Shown here piece after piece: positions 8,944 to 17,404 of a DNA stretch of 64,000 bases. The position numbers and the translations under genes were made by a program. The stretch covers positions 1,178,001-1,242,000 of the forward strand of contig NZ_JUGR01000001.1 of the NCBI RefSeq assembly GCF_000800015.1. Direction: 5' to 3'. Source of the stretch: Terriglobus sp. TAA 43. GTDB lineage: Bacteria > Acidobacteriota > Terriglobia > Terriglobales > Acidobacteriaceae. The notes under the pieces were generated by a model. That model saw only the letters and a program-made list of their open reading frames with translations. It searched no databases and had not been told where the DNA came from. Positions within the stretch are counted from its first letter, which is position 1; the number at the start of each line of letters is the position of its first letter.

Positions 8944-10397
8944 CCTAACGTAAACCAGAAGGTTGCGCCATTGTCGACGGCGCTATCCGCCCATATGCGC
9001 CCGTGATGACGCCGGATTACACGCGCAACCGTCGCCAAACCAATACCGGAGCCCTTGAAGTCTTTGTCGCCGTGTAAGCGGTTGAAGGCGTTGAACAGCT
9101 TGTCCGCATAATGCATATCAAAGCCGGCCCCGTTGTCTGTGACGCGCCATGCCTTCTTCTCTGCGTCCCACCCGAAGGAAATCTCCGCGTGCTCTTTGCG
9201 CGACGTGAACTTCACCGCATTTCCCAGCAGATTTTCTAACGCGACCTGAACCAGCTTCGGATCGGCCTGCGCTTCAGGGCCAGAAGTCACAGTAAAGGTG
9301 ATATCGCGCTCAGGGTTTTCTTCTTTCAACACATCGATGACGCCGTCAGCAATCTCGGCTGGAGAGACCGTTTCACGAACAAGCTCGGCCCGCGTGATAC
9401 GAGATAGCTGCAGGAGCGCATCAATCAACTGGCCCATGCGCTGCACACCGGTGCGCACACGACGGATGTAGTCCCTGCCTGTCTCATCCACAACTTCGGA
9501 ATAGTCCTCCATCAGGGCCAGGGAAAAACCGTCGATGGTTCGGAGTGGCGCTCGAAGATCATGCGATACGGAATAGGAAAACGCTTCCAGTTCCCTGTTT
9601 GTACTTTCCAGTTCGGCGGTGCGCTCCTGAACGCGATGCTCCAGCTCTGTATTCAACTGGTGGACTTCCTGAGCTGACCGCTCTGCCTCCGCCTTGGAAC
9701 GAATCGCCTCTTCTTTTGACTGTTCTGCAGCCAGGCGCTGCTCGCGTTCCTGCCCGAAATACCATGTGACCGATCCGATCATCAGCAGGTCGAGAACGCA
9801 GGCGAGACCAATCGCGAACATGGTTCGCACACCACTCTGGTGCACTTCGATGGCACGATTTGCGAGCAACTTGCGCTCTTCGTTTTCCATGGCGGTGAGC
9901 AACAGGCGCGCGCGGCGCATCTCTGTTTCACCCGCGCCGGAATTAATCAGTGCCACGGCACCATCCAAACCGGATGTCTTTCGAGCGTTCAGCAAGTCCT
10001 GCAACAGCGCCATGCGACGCCCCACGGTGCCACGCAGAGCTTCCAGATTTTTCTGCTGTTCGGGGTTGTCTACCGTCAGATCACGGAAGACTTCCAATTG
10101 CTGAGGAAGCTCGCTCTGAGCAGCGCGGTAAGGAGCGAGCATGGATTCCCGCTCTGGAGCCATCACATAGCCGCGCACGGAGCCTTCCGCGTCGTCCAGG
10201 AGCTGCATGACACGCTCCTCCTGGCCGATAACTTCCCACGTATGCGCCAGCCACGCTTCGCTTTGCATCAGCGACCGAACCGCCGACACAGCGAACCATG
10301 TATTCAATCCAACAACGATGAGCGCAGCAAACAGCGCCAGGGGGACTATGGAGCGGGACGACCTCGCGGGCATATTCCCCACATTGTAACGGGGCAC
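8940..10397 (-). CDS. Membrane sensor histidine kinase with CHASE3 domain
   Basis: A 485-residue kinase. TM1 is at about 17-37, a CHASE3-type helical extracytoplasmic sensor at about 45-185, and TM2 at about 192-214. A coiled coil follows (215-270), then HisKA with H279 in [19 protein letters not shown]. The ATPase domain shows [21 protein letters not shown] and [12 protein letters not shown]. This layout is common in phytochrome-like kinases of soil bacteria. The longest reading starts at a GTG (10397); an ATG at 10373 with GGGGA just upstream is an equal choice. It is first gene of the relay operon. Confidence 0.92.
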   Translation of the reverse strand: MPRYNVGNMPARSSRSIVPLALFAALIVVGLNTWFAVSAVRSLMQSEAWLAHTWEVIGQEERVMQLLDDAEGSVRGYVMAPERESMLAPYRAAQSELPQQLEVFRDLTVDNPEQQKNLEALRGTVGRRMALLQDLLNARKTSGLDGAVALINSGAGETEMRRARLLLTAMENEERKLLANRAIEVHQSGVRTMFAIGLACVLDLLMIGSVTWYFGQEREQRLAAEQSKEEAIRSKAEAERSAQEVHQLNTELEHRVQERTAELESTNRELEAFSYSVSHDLRAPLRTIDGFSLALMEDYSEVVDETGRDYIRRVRTGVQRMGQLIDALLQLSRITRAELVRETVSPAEIADGVIDVLKEENPERDITFTVTSGPEAQADPKLVQVALENLLGNAVKFTSRKEHAEISFGWDAEKKAWRVTDNGAGFDMHYADKLFNAFNRLHGDKDFKGSGIGLATVARVIRRHHGRIWADSAVDNGATFWFTLG

Positions 10398-10470
10398 AGT
10401 TGATCGGGCCGAAGTGGTTACTATGCCTCAAACAATTCGACCCTTCTGAATCCAGGCCGCACGCATATTC

Positions 10471-10504
10471 AAAAAAAGAAGGCCGCAGCATGATGGCTGC
10501 GGCC
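10471..10504 (-). terminator. Rho-independent terminator after the Oar-like receptor gene
   Basis: A perfect nine-base stem GGCCGCAGC / GCTGCGGCC (10481-10489 and 10496-10504) with a six-base loop. On the minus strand it is followed by TTCTTTTTTT (10471-10480). It lies 42 bases beyond the stop of the receptor gene transcribed on that strand. Confidence 0.88.
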
Positions 10505-10545
10505 GTGGATGGAAGGCACTACGGATGGTTCAATCGTTTCGGTAC

Positions 10546-13500
10546 TTAGAAACGAAGTTTGGCAGCGATCTGCACGTTACGCGGCAGGTTCGCCTGGGAC
10601 GTGATGAAGCCGAATGTGGTCACGCCTGAGTTGACGGTTGCATTCGGGTTCGAGAACTGCACCTTGTTCAGCACGTTGAAGGCTTCCGCACGCAGCTCCA
10701 AACCAACCTGATCGTGGATCACGAACCGCTTGACGACGGAAGCATCATTCGAGAAGTTCAGCGGTCCACGGATCGCCGACCACGAACGAGGCACATTGCC
10801 AAGCTGGAAGCTGGTCGGCAGTGTGAACGCCGCAGGGTTCAGGTAAGGAATTGCAGTGCCGCCGCTGACGTAGATGTGGCTCTTCGTTCCGCCTCCGTTG
10901 AGAGGTCTGACGCCGGAGTTGTACATCGGCCTTGTTCCTGCCCAGTTACCCGTTCCGCTGACACCCATGCTGAGAGGATTGCCAGAGGAAACCTGGATGA
11001 TGGTATTGACCTCCCAGCCTCCAACAATCATGTCTGCCCAGCGAGGCATGTCGCCACCGAAGCGCTTGCCGCGGCCTACCGGCAAGGCGTAGTTCGCAGT
11101 GCCCACGATGCGGTGACGAAGATCCGTCGCCAGTGTGCTGTGCTCGTATTGCGGGAAGTAGAAGTTCTGGTAATTCGGATTGCCCGTGGTGTTGAGGAAT
11201 CCGTTGGTGAGATCGCTGACGTTGCCCAGCAGCTTGGACCAGACATACGACACCGAACCGGTCACACCGTTCGGACGATGAATGCTAACCGTTGCCTGCA
11301 TGGCGTTGTAGGTGGTCGAGCCGATGTCCTGGTATGAGACGTTGGCGGTGTTGTTCTGCAGTGAATTGATGGCGCCCGAAGTGTACTGGGGGAACCGTGC
11401 ATTCAACTGCACCTGCTGCACCGTAGCGTTCTTCAGAACACCCGGAGCGATGACATATTGGTTGCCGAAGAACGGGTTTGCTACCTGCTTGGTCAGCGGC
11501 GTGAAATCCGTTGTGCCGACGGGCAGGAAGTACTGCGGCTGCAGATCGTTGTAGCGAACGTTCATTGGCAGGTGAACACCGTGGCCACCGACATAGTTCA
11601 GCTGCAAGGTAAACGTGTTGCCAAGGCCCTGCTGCACACCGAAGTTCCACTGCTGCTGGTACGACACAGGATTGTGGTACTGAAGCCCCGAAATCGATGT
11701 GCCATTGCTGACCTGTGAGCCCGCACTGGCGCCGGCAGGCAGCAACACTCCGCTCGTAAAGGGATTGTCTGTCTTCACGACAGGAGTAAAGCCTGTGGCA
11801 GACGTTGGAATGCTTGTGGACTGGCTGAATCCGATGTTCGGGTTGCTGTATCCACGCTCAGAGGTGGGCAGGAAAAGCAGGCCATAGCCACCGCGGAAAA
11901 CGGTGGTCGGCGTTGCCGCCCAGGACATACCGAGGCGAGGCGCGAACTCCTTATACGACGTAGCCCAGGTGCGCGAGGGATTGTTGCCAGCTCCAAGGAA
12001 CTGAGCACCGCCCGCTACGCCGATGGGGTTTGCCGCGGTCGGATCAAAATCGGCCCAGGCGTTACGACGATCTTTGAAGCCGGTCTCCAGGTCATAACGA
12101 ACACCCGCGTTGATTGTGAGGTTCGGTGTGATGCGCCAATCGTCCTGAACAAAGAAGCCGTGTGCGAACTGGTTGAACGCCTGTGTGAGCTGCCGCTGCA
12201 AGCTGCCACCGGTTGGATAGCCGAGCAGGAACGTTGCCCACGATGCCAAGGCCTGCTGCGTGCCTGCAACGGTGCCACCCGGCCTTACAGCGCCGGTAAA
12301 CGTCGTTCCAAACGAGAAGGCTCCATTGGGATTACCGAGACCCGACTGCATTTCCATGTTCAGTCGGCCCTGGTAGCCGGTGGTGATGGTGTGCTTGCCG
12401 TGCGTCCAGAGAAGGGTTCCGTTCAACGAATGGGTGTAGTGGGCCCAGTTGTTAAAGCTGCTCTGGAAGCCGATCTGAGCCAGGTTTGTGAAGCTGGCGA
12501 CAGGAAGACCAGCGATCTGCTGCTGACCGAGCAGATTGCTTGAATAGCCGTAATCTCCCGCGTTGTAGTTGTAGAAGTTGTTGCCCAACTGCAGGTTCGT
12601 TTGGCGGGCAAAACCGTATGACACCTGCACGATCTTGTTGGATGACACCGTGTAGACATCGCCTACAGCGAACAGGTACGCACCCAGCGTCTGGGTCCAG
12701 CCGCCAGGGCCGGTGGGGCTGTTGAAGTTGTCATTGTTCGTATACAGATTCTTCGAGCGCGTGCCGCGCACAAAGAGACGGTGCGATGAGCCAATGTTCT
12801 GATCAATACGGAAGTTGTACTGGTCGTCTTTGCTGGTTGTGTTGGCGATGTAGGTGTAGTTGTTCGCACCCAATGCCGCGCCTGCAATGTTTGGAGCAGG
12901 CATGTACTGAAGGTACTTGGCGGCTACTGGATTCCAGGTGGAAACCGGGATGCAGTATCCAGCAGCGTAGGCGGTGCCGCCGCAACTGGCGGCTGCAATC
13001 GGGGTACGATCCTGGGTGTTCGAGTTCGATGAGTTTGGATCGTAGATCGGCGTGGAACCTTCGGTGAAGATGCCTTGACGCATGAGAGCCGTCGGCACGG
13101 TGGTGTTGCCAACGCCGGGAGCCAGATTGCGAATCGCCTCGTAGTTGAACGTGAAGAACGTGCGGTCCTTGCCGTTGTAGATCTTCGGAATGTAAACCGG
13201 ACCGGTGAGGAGCACGCCATACTGGTTCGCACGATGTGGTGGACGGAAGTCTTTATGCCCGGGGTAGGGATACACACCGTTGCGCTTCGTGAAGTAGTTG
13301 GCAGCATCCAGTTTGTCGTTGCGGAGGAATTCGTAAACGTCGCCGTGGAGCGAGTTGGTGCCACTTTTGGAAACGATGTTCAGCACAGCACCGCTGGAAC
13401 GTCCATACTGTGCCGGCGCGCTGGATGTCACAACCTTGAACTGGTTGACGAACTCAACGGACGGCGTAACGGCTGGCTGCCCCTGGCAGCAAACAACGAG

Positions 13501-14115
13501 TGAAACACCGTCGAGAAGGATTTCGTTCGATCCGCCGAGGCCGCCGTTCGATTGGAAATTGTTCGTAGCCGCAGCGACGACAGCGCCACGGGCAACGGTA
13601 ACGCCCACACCGAAGTTGTTTCCGGGAGCGATACCAGGAGCGAGAACCGCCAGACCATACGGATTGCGGCCATTCAGTGGCAGGTTGTCTACCTGCTTCG
13701 ACTGGACGGTGAAGTCAAGATTCGAGGTCTGACTATCAAGAGCCGCCGCGTTCTCTGCCGAGACATCGACCGTTTCGTTCTCGTTGCCGACCTTTAGTGC
13801 GAGATCCACCTGCGCCGTTTGTCCCACGGTGAGGTCGAGGGTGGAAATCGTCTTCTGGAAGCCTGGGCGTTCTACCGTGACGGTGTAGGTTCCTGGGATG
13901 AGCTGCGGCGCCGTGTAGAGTCCGGACTTGTTCGACTGAACATGGAGGACCAAACCAGTGGCTTTGGAAGAGATGGTGACGGCTGCATCGGGTACCAATG
14001 CGCCAGTCGTGTCGGTAATGGTTCCAGTGATGGTTCCGTTCTGAACCTGCGCCATGGCGGCGACTGAACCCGCCGCAAGGCATGCAACCAGGGAGAGCTT
14101 GGATAGATGTTTCAT
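10546..14115 (-). CDS. Oar-like TonB-dependent receptor (copy 1)
   Basis: A 1,189-residue outer-membrane protein. It has a signal peptide (LSLVACLAAGSVAAMAQ) and an N-terminal carboxypeptidase-regulatory beta-sandwich (about 25-110: GTITGTITDTTGALVPDAAV, GTYTVTVERPGF). A plug-like domain follows (SNLDFTVQSKQVDNLPLNGR, NEILLDGVSL, SGAVLNIVSKSGTN), then a long beta-barrel ending in the terminal phenylalanine of AAKLRF. This architecture is typical of Acidobacteriota and of Myxococcus Oar; the ligand is usually a polymer or oligomer but is unknown here. A strong terminator follows and tandem 11-bp repeats lie upstream. Confidence 0.93.
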   Translation of the reverse strand: MKHLSKLSLVACLAAGSVAAMAQVQNGTITGTITDTTGALVPDAAVTISSKATGLVLHVQSNKSGLYTAPQLIPGTYTVTVERPGFQKTISTLDLTVGQTAQVDLALKVGNENETVDVSAENAAALDSQTSNLDFTVQSKQVDNLPLNGRNPYGLAVLAPGIAPGNNFGVGVTVARGAVVAAATNNFQSNGGLGGSNEILLDGVSLVVCCQGQPAVTPSVEFVNQFKVVTSSAPAQYGRSSGAVLNIVSKSGTNSLHGDVYEFLRNDKLDAANYFTKRNGVYPYPGHKDFRPPHRANQYGVLLTGPVYIPKIYNGKDRTFFTFNYEAIRNLAPGVGNTTVPTALMRQGIFTEGSTPIYDPNSSNSNTQDRTPIAAASCGGTAYAAGYCIPVSTWNPVAAKYLQYMPAPNIAGAALGANNYTYIANTTSKDDQYNFRIDQNIGSSHRLFVRGTRSKNLYTNNDNFNSPTGPGGWTQTLGAYLFAVGDVYTVSSNKIVQVSYGFARQTNLQLGNNFYNYNAGDYGYSSNLLGQQQIAGLPVASFTNLAQIGFQSSFNNWAHYTHSLNGTLLWTHGKHTITTGYQGRLNMEMQSGLGNPNGAFSFGTTFTGAVRPGGTVAGTQQALASWATFLLGYPTGGSLQRQLTQAFNQFAHGFFVQDDWRITPNLTINAGVRYDLETGFKDRRNAWADFDPTAANPIGVAGGAQFLGAGNNPSRTWATSYKEFAPRLGMSWAATPTTVFRGGYGLLFLPTSERGYSNPNIGFSQSTSIPTSATGFTPVVKTDNPFTSGVLLPAGASAGSQVSNGTSISGLQYHNPVSYQQQWNFGVQQGLGNTFTLQLNYVGGHGVHLPMNVRYNDLQPQYFLPVGTTDFTPLTKQVANPFFGNQYVIAPGVLKNATVQQVQLNARFPQYTSGAINSLQNNTANVSYQDIGSTTYNAMQATVSIHRPNGVTGSVSYVWSKLLGNVSDLTNGFLNTTGNPNYQNFYFPQYEHSTLATDLRHRIVGTANYALPVGRGKRFGGDMPRWADMIVGGWEVNTIIQVSSGNPLSMGVSGTGNWAGTRPMYNSGVRPLNGGGTKSHIYVSGGTAIPYLNPAAFTLPTSFQLGNVPRSWSAIRGPLNFSNDASVVKRFVIHDQVGLELRAEAFNVLNKVQFSNPNATVNSGVTTFGFITSQANLPRNVQIAAKLRF

Positions 14116-14210
14116 CTAGGGCCTCGTAAGAGTTAGTTAAGGTAACGAAGTTCGCGTACGAATCTTCGTCGTTTGGTGATAGGCCAGCGAGTGTTGTTGA
14201 GTGGGATAAC

Positions 14211-14253
14211 AAACGTCCAGTTCCAGCCTGTTACGTTACTGTTACGGACGTTT
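14211..14253. promoter_or_regulatory. Inverted repeat enclosing tandem CTGTTACG repeats
   Basis: AAACGTCC (14211-14218) and GGACGTTT (14246-14253) form a perfect eight-base inverted repeat. Inside lie two CTGTTACG copies starting at 14228 and 14239, exactly 11 bases apart. The site is about 100-140 bases upstream of the receptor start on the minus strand and just past the 3' end of the FAD oxidoreductase gene. The 11-bp spacing is what OmpR/PhoB-type winged helices bind; which regulator acts here is unknown. Confidence 0.5.
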
Positions 14254-14280
14254 ATTATCAGCCACTTAAAACACTTTTAC

Positions 14281-15939
14281 TTAGGGTTGGGGGTGTACGC
14301 GGGACTGCGCACGATGGGCTTGCTGGTCCAAATGGAGGATGGTTCCGTCCTTCCGGAGGATGTCCTGGAGCTTGGAAACCGGCACCTGCTGGACGGGAAC
14401 GTTGCCCTGGATGGCGAGTGCCGCCGTGACTCCGGCTGCCTGCCCGATCATCATGTACTGGGGTTCCATACGTACCGAGGAATAGGCCACGTGGGATGCT
14501 GACAGGCACACAGGGACAAGCAGGTTGGTCACCTGATCCGGCTTGGGCAACATGGCGCCGAAACTGATCTCGTAAGGCTGCACTGCCACCTGAACGTCGC
14601 CTTCGTTGAACACGGAACCGTCGGGCATGGCGACACGCTGAATGTTGTGCGAGTCAGAGTTGTAGCTGCCCATGGCGATGGAGTCAGGCTTGGTGCGGTC
14701 GGTCTGGAGATCGGCCTGATGCATGACGTAGACACCAGTCATGCGGCGACCTTCGCGGATGTATAGCTGACGCGGCCAGCCGTCGGAGTCAGTGAACTCG
14801 TCCTTGGCGCGGCCCCACTTGTTGGTATCGTCGCGGAGGGATTGCGGTACGGAAGGGTCGGTCGCCAGGAAGTAGAAGAAGTCCTGCGTGTACTTCATGT
14901 GCGCCTTCCAGATGGCCTGGCGCTCGACGAAGGAGGCGTCGGGATAGGTCCAGCTCTTGCCGATGAAGTCTGTTGAGAACGGGCCGTTGTTGTTGAAGTC
15001 GCACTTGGCGTGATCGAAGCAGACGGGGTTGGTGACGGTGGCGAGCACCGGATCTTTGCCCGTGTGCTCCTTGTAGCTCTGTACGTAGCGCGTGAGCAGA
15101 GCGAACTGCTTCGCGTCGTACCCGGCAGGCTTCGTCCAAGGCAGCTTGTTCGCGGGATCGTTCGTGAGGATGAGGCGGAAGTTATAGGCCTGAACCTTCT
15201 TGTCGCCGCTGCCGCCCTTGGCCAATGGTCCGGGGTCTACGTACGGCAGGAGCTTGTGGGAGTCGTCGTAGGGGCTGACCTTCCACAGAAACTGATGCTT
15301 CGGAGTCTCCGGGCGGACGCCGGCGAGGCTCTCGTTGTAGACCTCTTCGCCTTCGCGACCCACCACGTAGCTGACGTGGGCCTCGGCCATGGCGTCGCCT
15401 TCATAGCTGCAGTCGGCGAAGACTTTGCCTTCCCAACGCTGGCCATCTTCAGTGACGAAAGCGGTGACCTGCTTGCCCTTCATTTCGACGCCGCCGTGCT
15501 CCTTGATGCGTTCACCGAAACGGACGTCGACCTTGGCTTCCTTGAGCCAGCGGTTGAAGATGGCCTCGCCGACTTTCGGTTCCGAGAGGAAGTCGGTTGG
15601 GTGGTCGAGGTCGCCCTTGCCGTAGGTGGTAGCCGCCTCTTTATAGAACTCGCGGGTGTAGCCGCCGATGACGGGGAAATAGGCGTAGTCCGTCGCGGAG
15701 AGGCCGCCGGTGACCATGCCGCCGAGATGGCGGGTGGGTTCGAGCAGGACGACGTGGAGTCCCTGCTTGGCTGCGGAGTAGGCCGTCATGACGCCGGACG
15801 CCGTGCCGCCGTAAACCACCAGATCGGCGGAGACAGGCTTTGGAGCAGGTGACGCCGCAAAGGCAGAGGCTGCGAGGGACAGGAGGAACGAGGGAACCAA
15901 AAACCGTGCGGATGCAATCATGGCTGACCATACTGCCAT
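14281..15939 (-). CDS. Secreted FAD-dependent oxidoreductase
   Basis: A 552-residue protein with a signal peptide (FLVPSFLLSLAASAFAAS) and a dinucleotide-binding motif at about 39-60 (DLVVYGGTASGVMTAYSAA), then LEPTRHLGGMVTGGLSATDY and, further on, VFADCSYEGDAMAEA, all typical of the FAD-dependent oxidoreductase family Pfam FAD_oxidored. The C-terminal IGQAAGVTAALA segment closes the flavin site. Family members occur next to glycan-degradation genes, but the substrate is not known. ATG starts at 15939 and 15921 are both possible; the second gives a shorter signal peptide and neither has a clear ribosome site. It lies downstream of two regulator genes on the same strand. Confidence 0.87.
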   Translation of the reverse strand: MAVWSAMIASARFLVPSFLLSLAASAFAASPAPKPVSADLVVYGGTASGVMTAYSAAKQGLHVVLLEPTRHLGGMVTGGLSATDYAYFPVIGGYTREFYKEAATTYGKGDLDHPTDFLSEPKVGEAIFNRWLKEAKVDVRFGERIKEHGGVEMKGKQVTAFVTEDGQRWEGKVFADCSYEGDAMAEAHVSYVVGREGEEVYNESLAGVRPETPKHQFLWKVSPYDDSHKLLPYVDPGPLAKGGSGDKKVQAYNFRLILTNDPANKLPWTKPAGYDAKQFALLTRYVQSYKEHTGKDPVLATVTNPVCFDHAKCDFNNNGPFSTDFIGKSWTYPDASFVERQAIWKAHMKYTQDFFYFLATDPSVPQSLRDDTNKWGRAKDEFTDSDGWPRQLYIREGRRMTGVYVMHQADLQTDRTKPDSIAMGSYNSDSHNIQRVAMPDGSVFNEGDVQVAVQPYEISFGAMLPKPDQVTNLLVPVCLSASHVAYSSVRMEPQYMMIGQAAGVTAALAIQGNVPVQQVPVSKLQDILRKDGTILHLDQQAHRAQSRVHPQP

Positions 15940-16005
15940 CTGAAGTGTGCAATCGTGACGTTTCGAGGCGTATGTTACGGGAATGTTTCTAATGAATTCA
16001 GTGAC

Positions 16006-17355
16006 TTACATACTCTTCGACGGAGGCGCCTTGGTGTAGGCGTGCATGGTGACGGGCCAGCTGCGAAGGGGCGTGTTGCCCTCCAGTTCGGTCATGGTGA
16101 CCATCTCAAAGAACTTCGGCGAGCCGTGTTTGCGCCACATATCTTCAACCGCATTCGATCCGGCGTTGGAGGAGAGGAGCGAGACCATGCCGCTGGTATC
16201 TCGAGATTCAAGCATGAGGACCTTGAGGCCGGGAGCGCGACCGGGGAGCAGGGCGATGATGGATGGCTCCACGTGGCGCACGGATATTCCACCTATGGGG
16301 TCGTTCTTATAGACACGACGGTATGCCGCTTCCTCTCCGGGTTCCGGGTGCGTATTGATGACACGATCTTCTCCGAGGGTCATGACGAAGTTCATTGTGT
16401 CCGTGTACTCCTTCATGGGTCGGAGTGTGTTGTCGGTTCCGAGCACGATGACGTTCGCCTGTTCGAGGGAGAGCAACGATGAGTCTCGGGTGACCTCGAA
16501 GGAGATCCGCCTGCCCTGCCCGATGCGGTCGAGGTAACGCGAAATCTGAATGCCAGCGAGGGTGTCCCAGGTAACGGTGTACGACTGCTCAAGGCCGATC
16601 GGTCCCCACATCTTGCTCAGCTCTTGCAGCTTGGGATCGTCCTTGACCTCGTCGAACGAGTTGACCTGGACCGAGCGTATCCGAAGCGACGGACGTTCTT
16701 TGAAGCTGAAGAAGATGGGTGTGGGGAGAACGATCCTGACCGGCGCATCGCCTTCCAGGAAGGCTTTCCAAAAGCTGTTGGGCTTATCTGGCGGACGCAG
16801 GTCAGCGGCTTTTAATTGGCGGCTTTGCCAGATGGCCAATCCGGCTGTGGCAACTAACAGATTCGCCAGCACAATGCAGGACACCATGAGCACGTTGACC
16901 TTGTGTACGCGAATCCAGGCCAGGCCCGTGGGTGGTGGCTCAGGTTCGGCGACGGGAGCGTCCGTCTGCTCTTCCGGCGGGGCTGGAGGTTGCAGCACCA
17001 ACTGGTGCGTGCCAGTGGGAATGACGAGTAGTTCATGCTCGCCGGTTTCGCTGTAGTAGTCCTTGAGCTTGCGGCGGAGACGCGAGATGTGAACGCGGAT
17101 GCTGGCGTCGGTGTTGGGATCGAAGTGGCTGTTGCGGCCGAGCGCCTCGGTTGCGATGGCGTATTCGCTGAGCGGAAGATGGCGGTTGAGCCAGAGGTAA
17201 TGCAGCAGTTTGCGTTGGGTTTCCGCACGCATGAACTGCGGACTGTTGAGGGCGCGATGCACCGCTTCCTCTATCGCCGGATCGATGTCCAACTGCACGT
17301 CCGGTGAGGTTTCAACAGCCATAGCGGGGATTCTACTGGAGTGAAAATTCGACAC
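16006..17355 (-). CDS. Membrane-tethered winged-helix protein
   Basis: A 449-residue protein. Residues about 25-120 form an OmpR/ToxR-like winged-helix segment with SIRVHISRLRRKLKDYYS as the recognition region. A single membrane helix follows a Pro/Glu-rich linker (about 148-172: VNVLMVSCIVLANLLVATAG). The C-terminal 270 residues would face the periplasm; I recognise no domain there, though they include LGTDNTLRPMKEYTDTMNFV and IGGISVRHVEPSIIALLPG. The design resembles ToxR/CadC one-component sensors. The longest start is GTG 17355; ATG 17322 is possible. It ends 66 bases before the FAD oxidoreductase start. Confidence 0.8.
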   Translation of the reverse strand: MSNFHSSRIPAMAVETSPDVQLDIDPAIEEAVHRALNSPQFMRAETQRKLLHYLWLNRHLPLSEYAIATEALGRNSHFDPNTDASIRVHISRLRRKLKDYYSETGEHELLVIPTGTHQLVLQPPAPPEEQTDAPVAEPEPPPTGLAWIRVHKVNVLMVSCIVLANLLVATAGLAIWQSRQLKAADLRPPDKPNSFWKAFLEGDAPVRIVLPTPIFFSFKERPSLRIRSVQVNSFDEVKDDPKLQELSKMWGPIGLEQSYTVTWDTLAGIQISRYLDRIGQGRRISFEVTRDSSLLSLEQANVIVLGTDNTLRPMKEYTDTMNFVMTLGEDRVINTHPEPGEEAAYRRVYKNDPIGGISVRHVEPSIIALLPGRAPGLKVLMLESRDTSGMVSLLSSNAGSNAVEDMWRKHGSPKFFEMVTMTELEGNTPLRSWPVTMHAYTKAPPSKSM

Positions 17356-17404
17356 ACAAGCAAAGCAGAGGGAGGAGTAACCCCGCTGGATGAGAAAGGT
17401 GAGA

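Noticed and set aside
15010..15852. Long antisense reading (280 codons) inside the FAD oxidoreductase gene
   Set aside because: The opposite strand has flavin-binding motifs and a signal peptide; this reading has neither and reflects codon bias.
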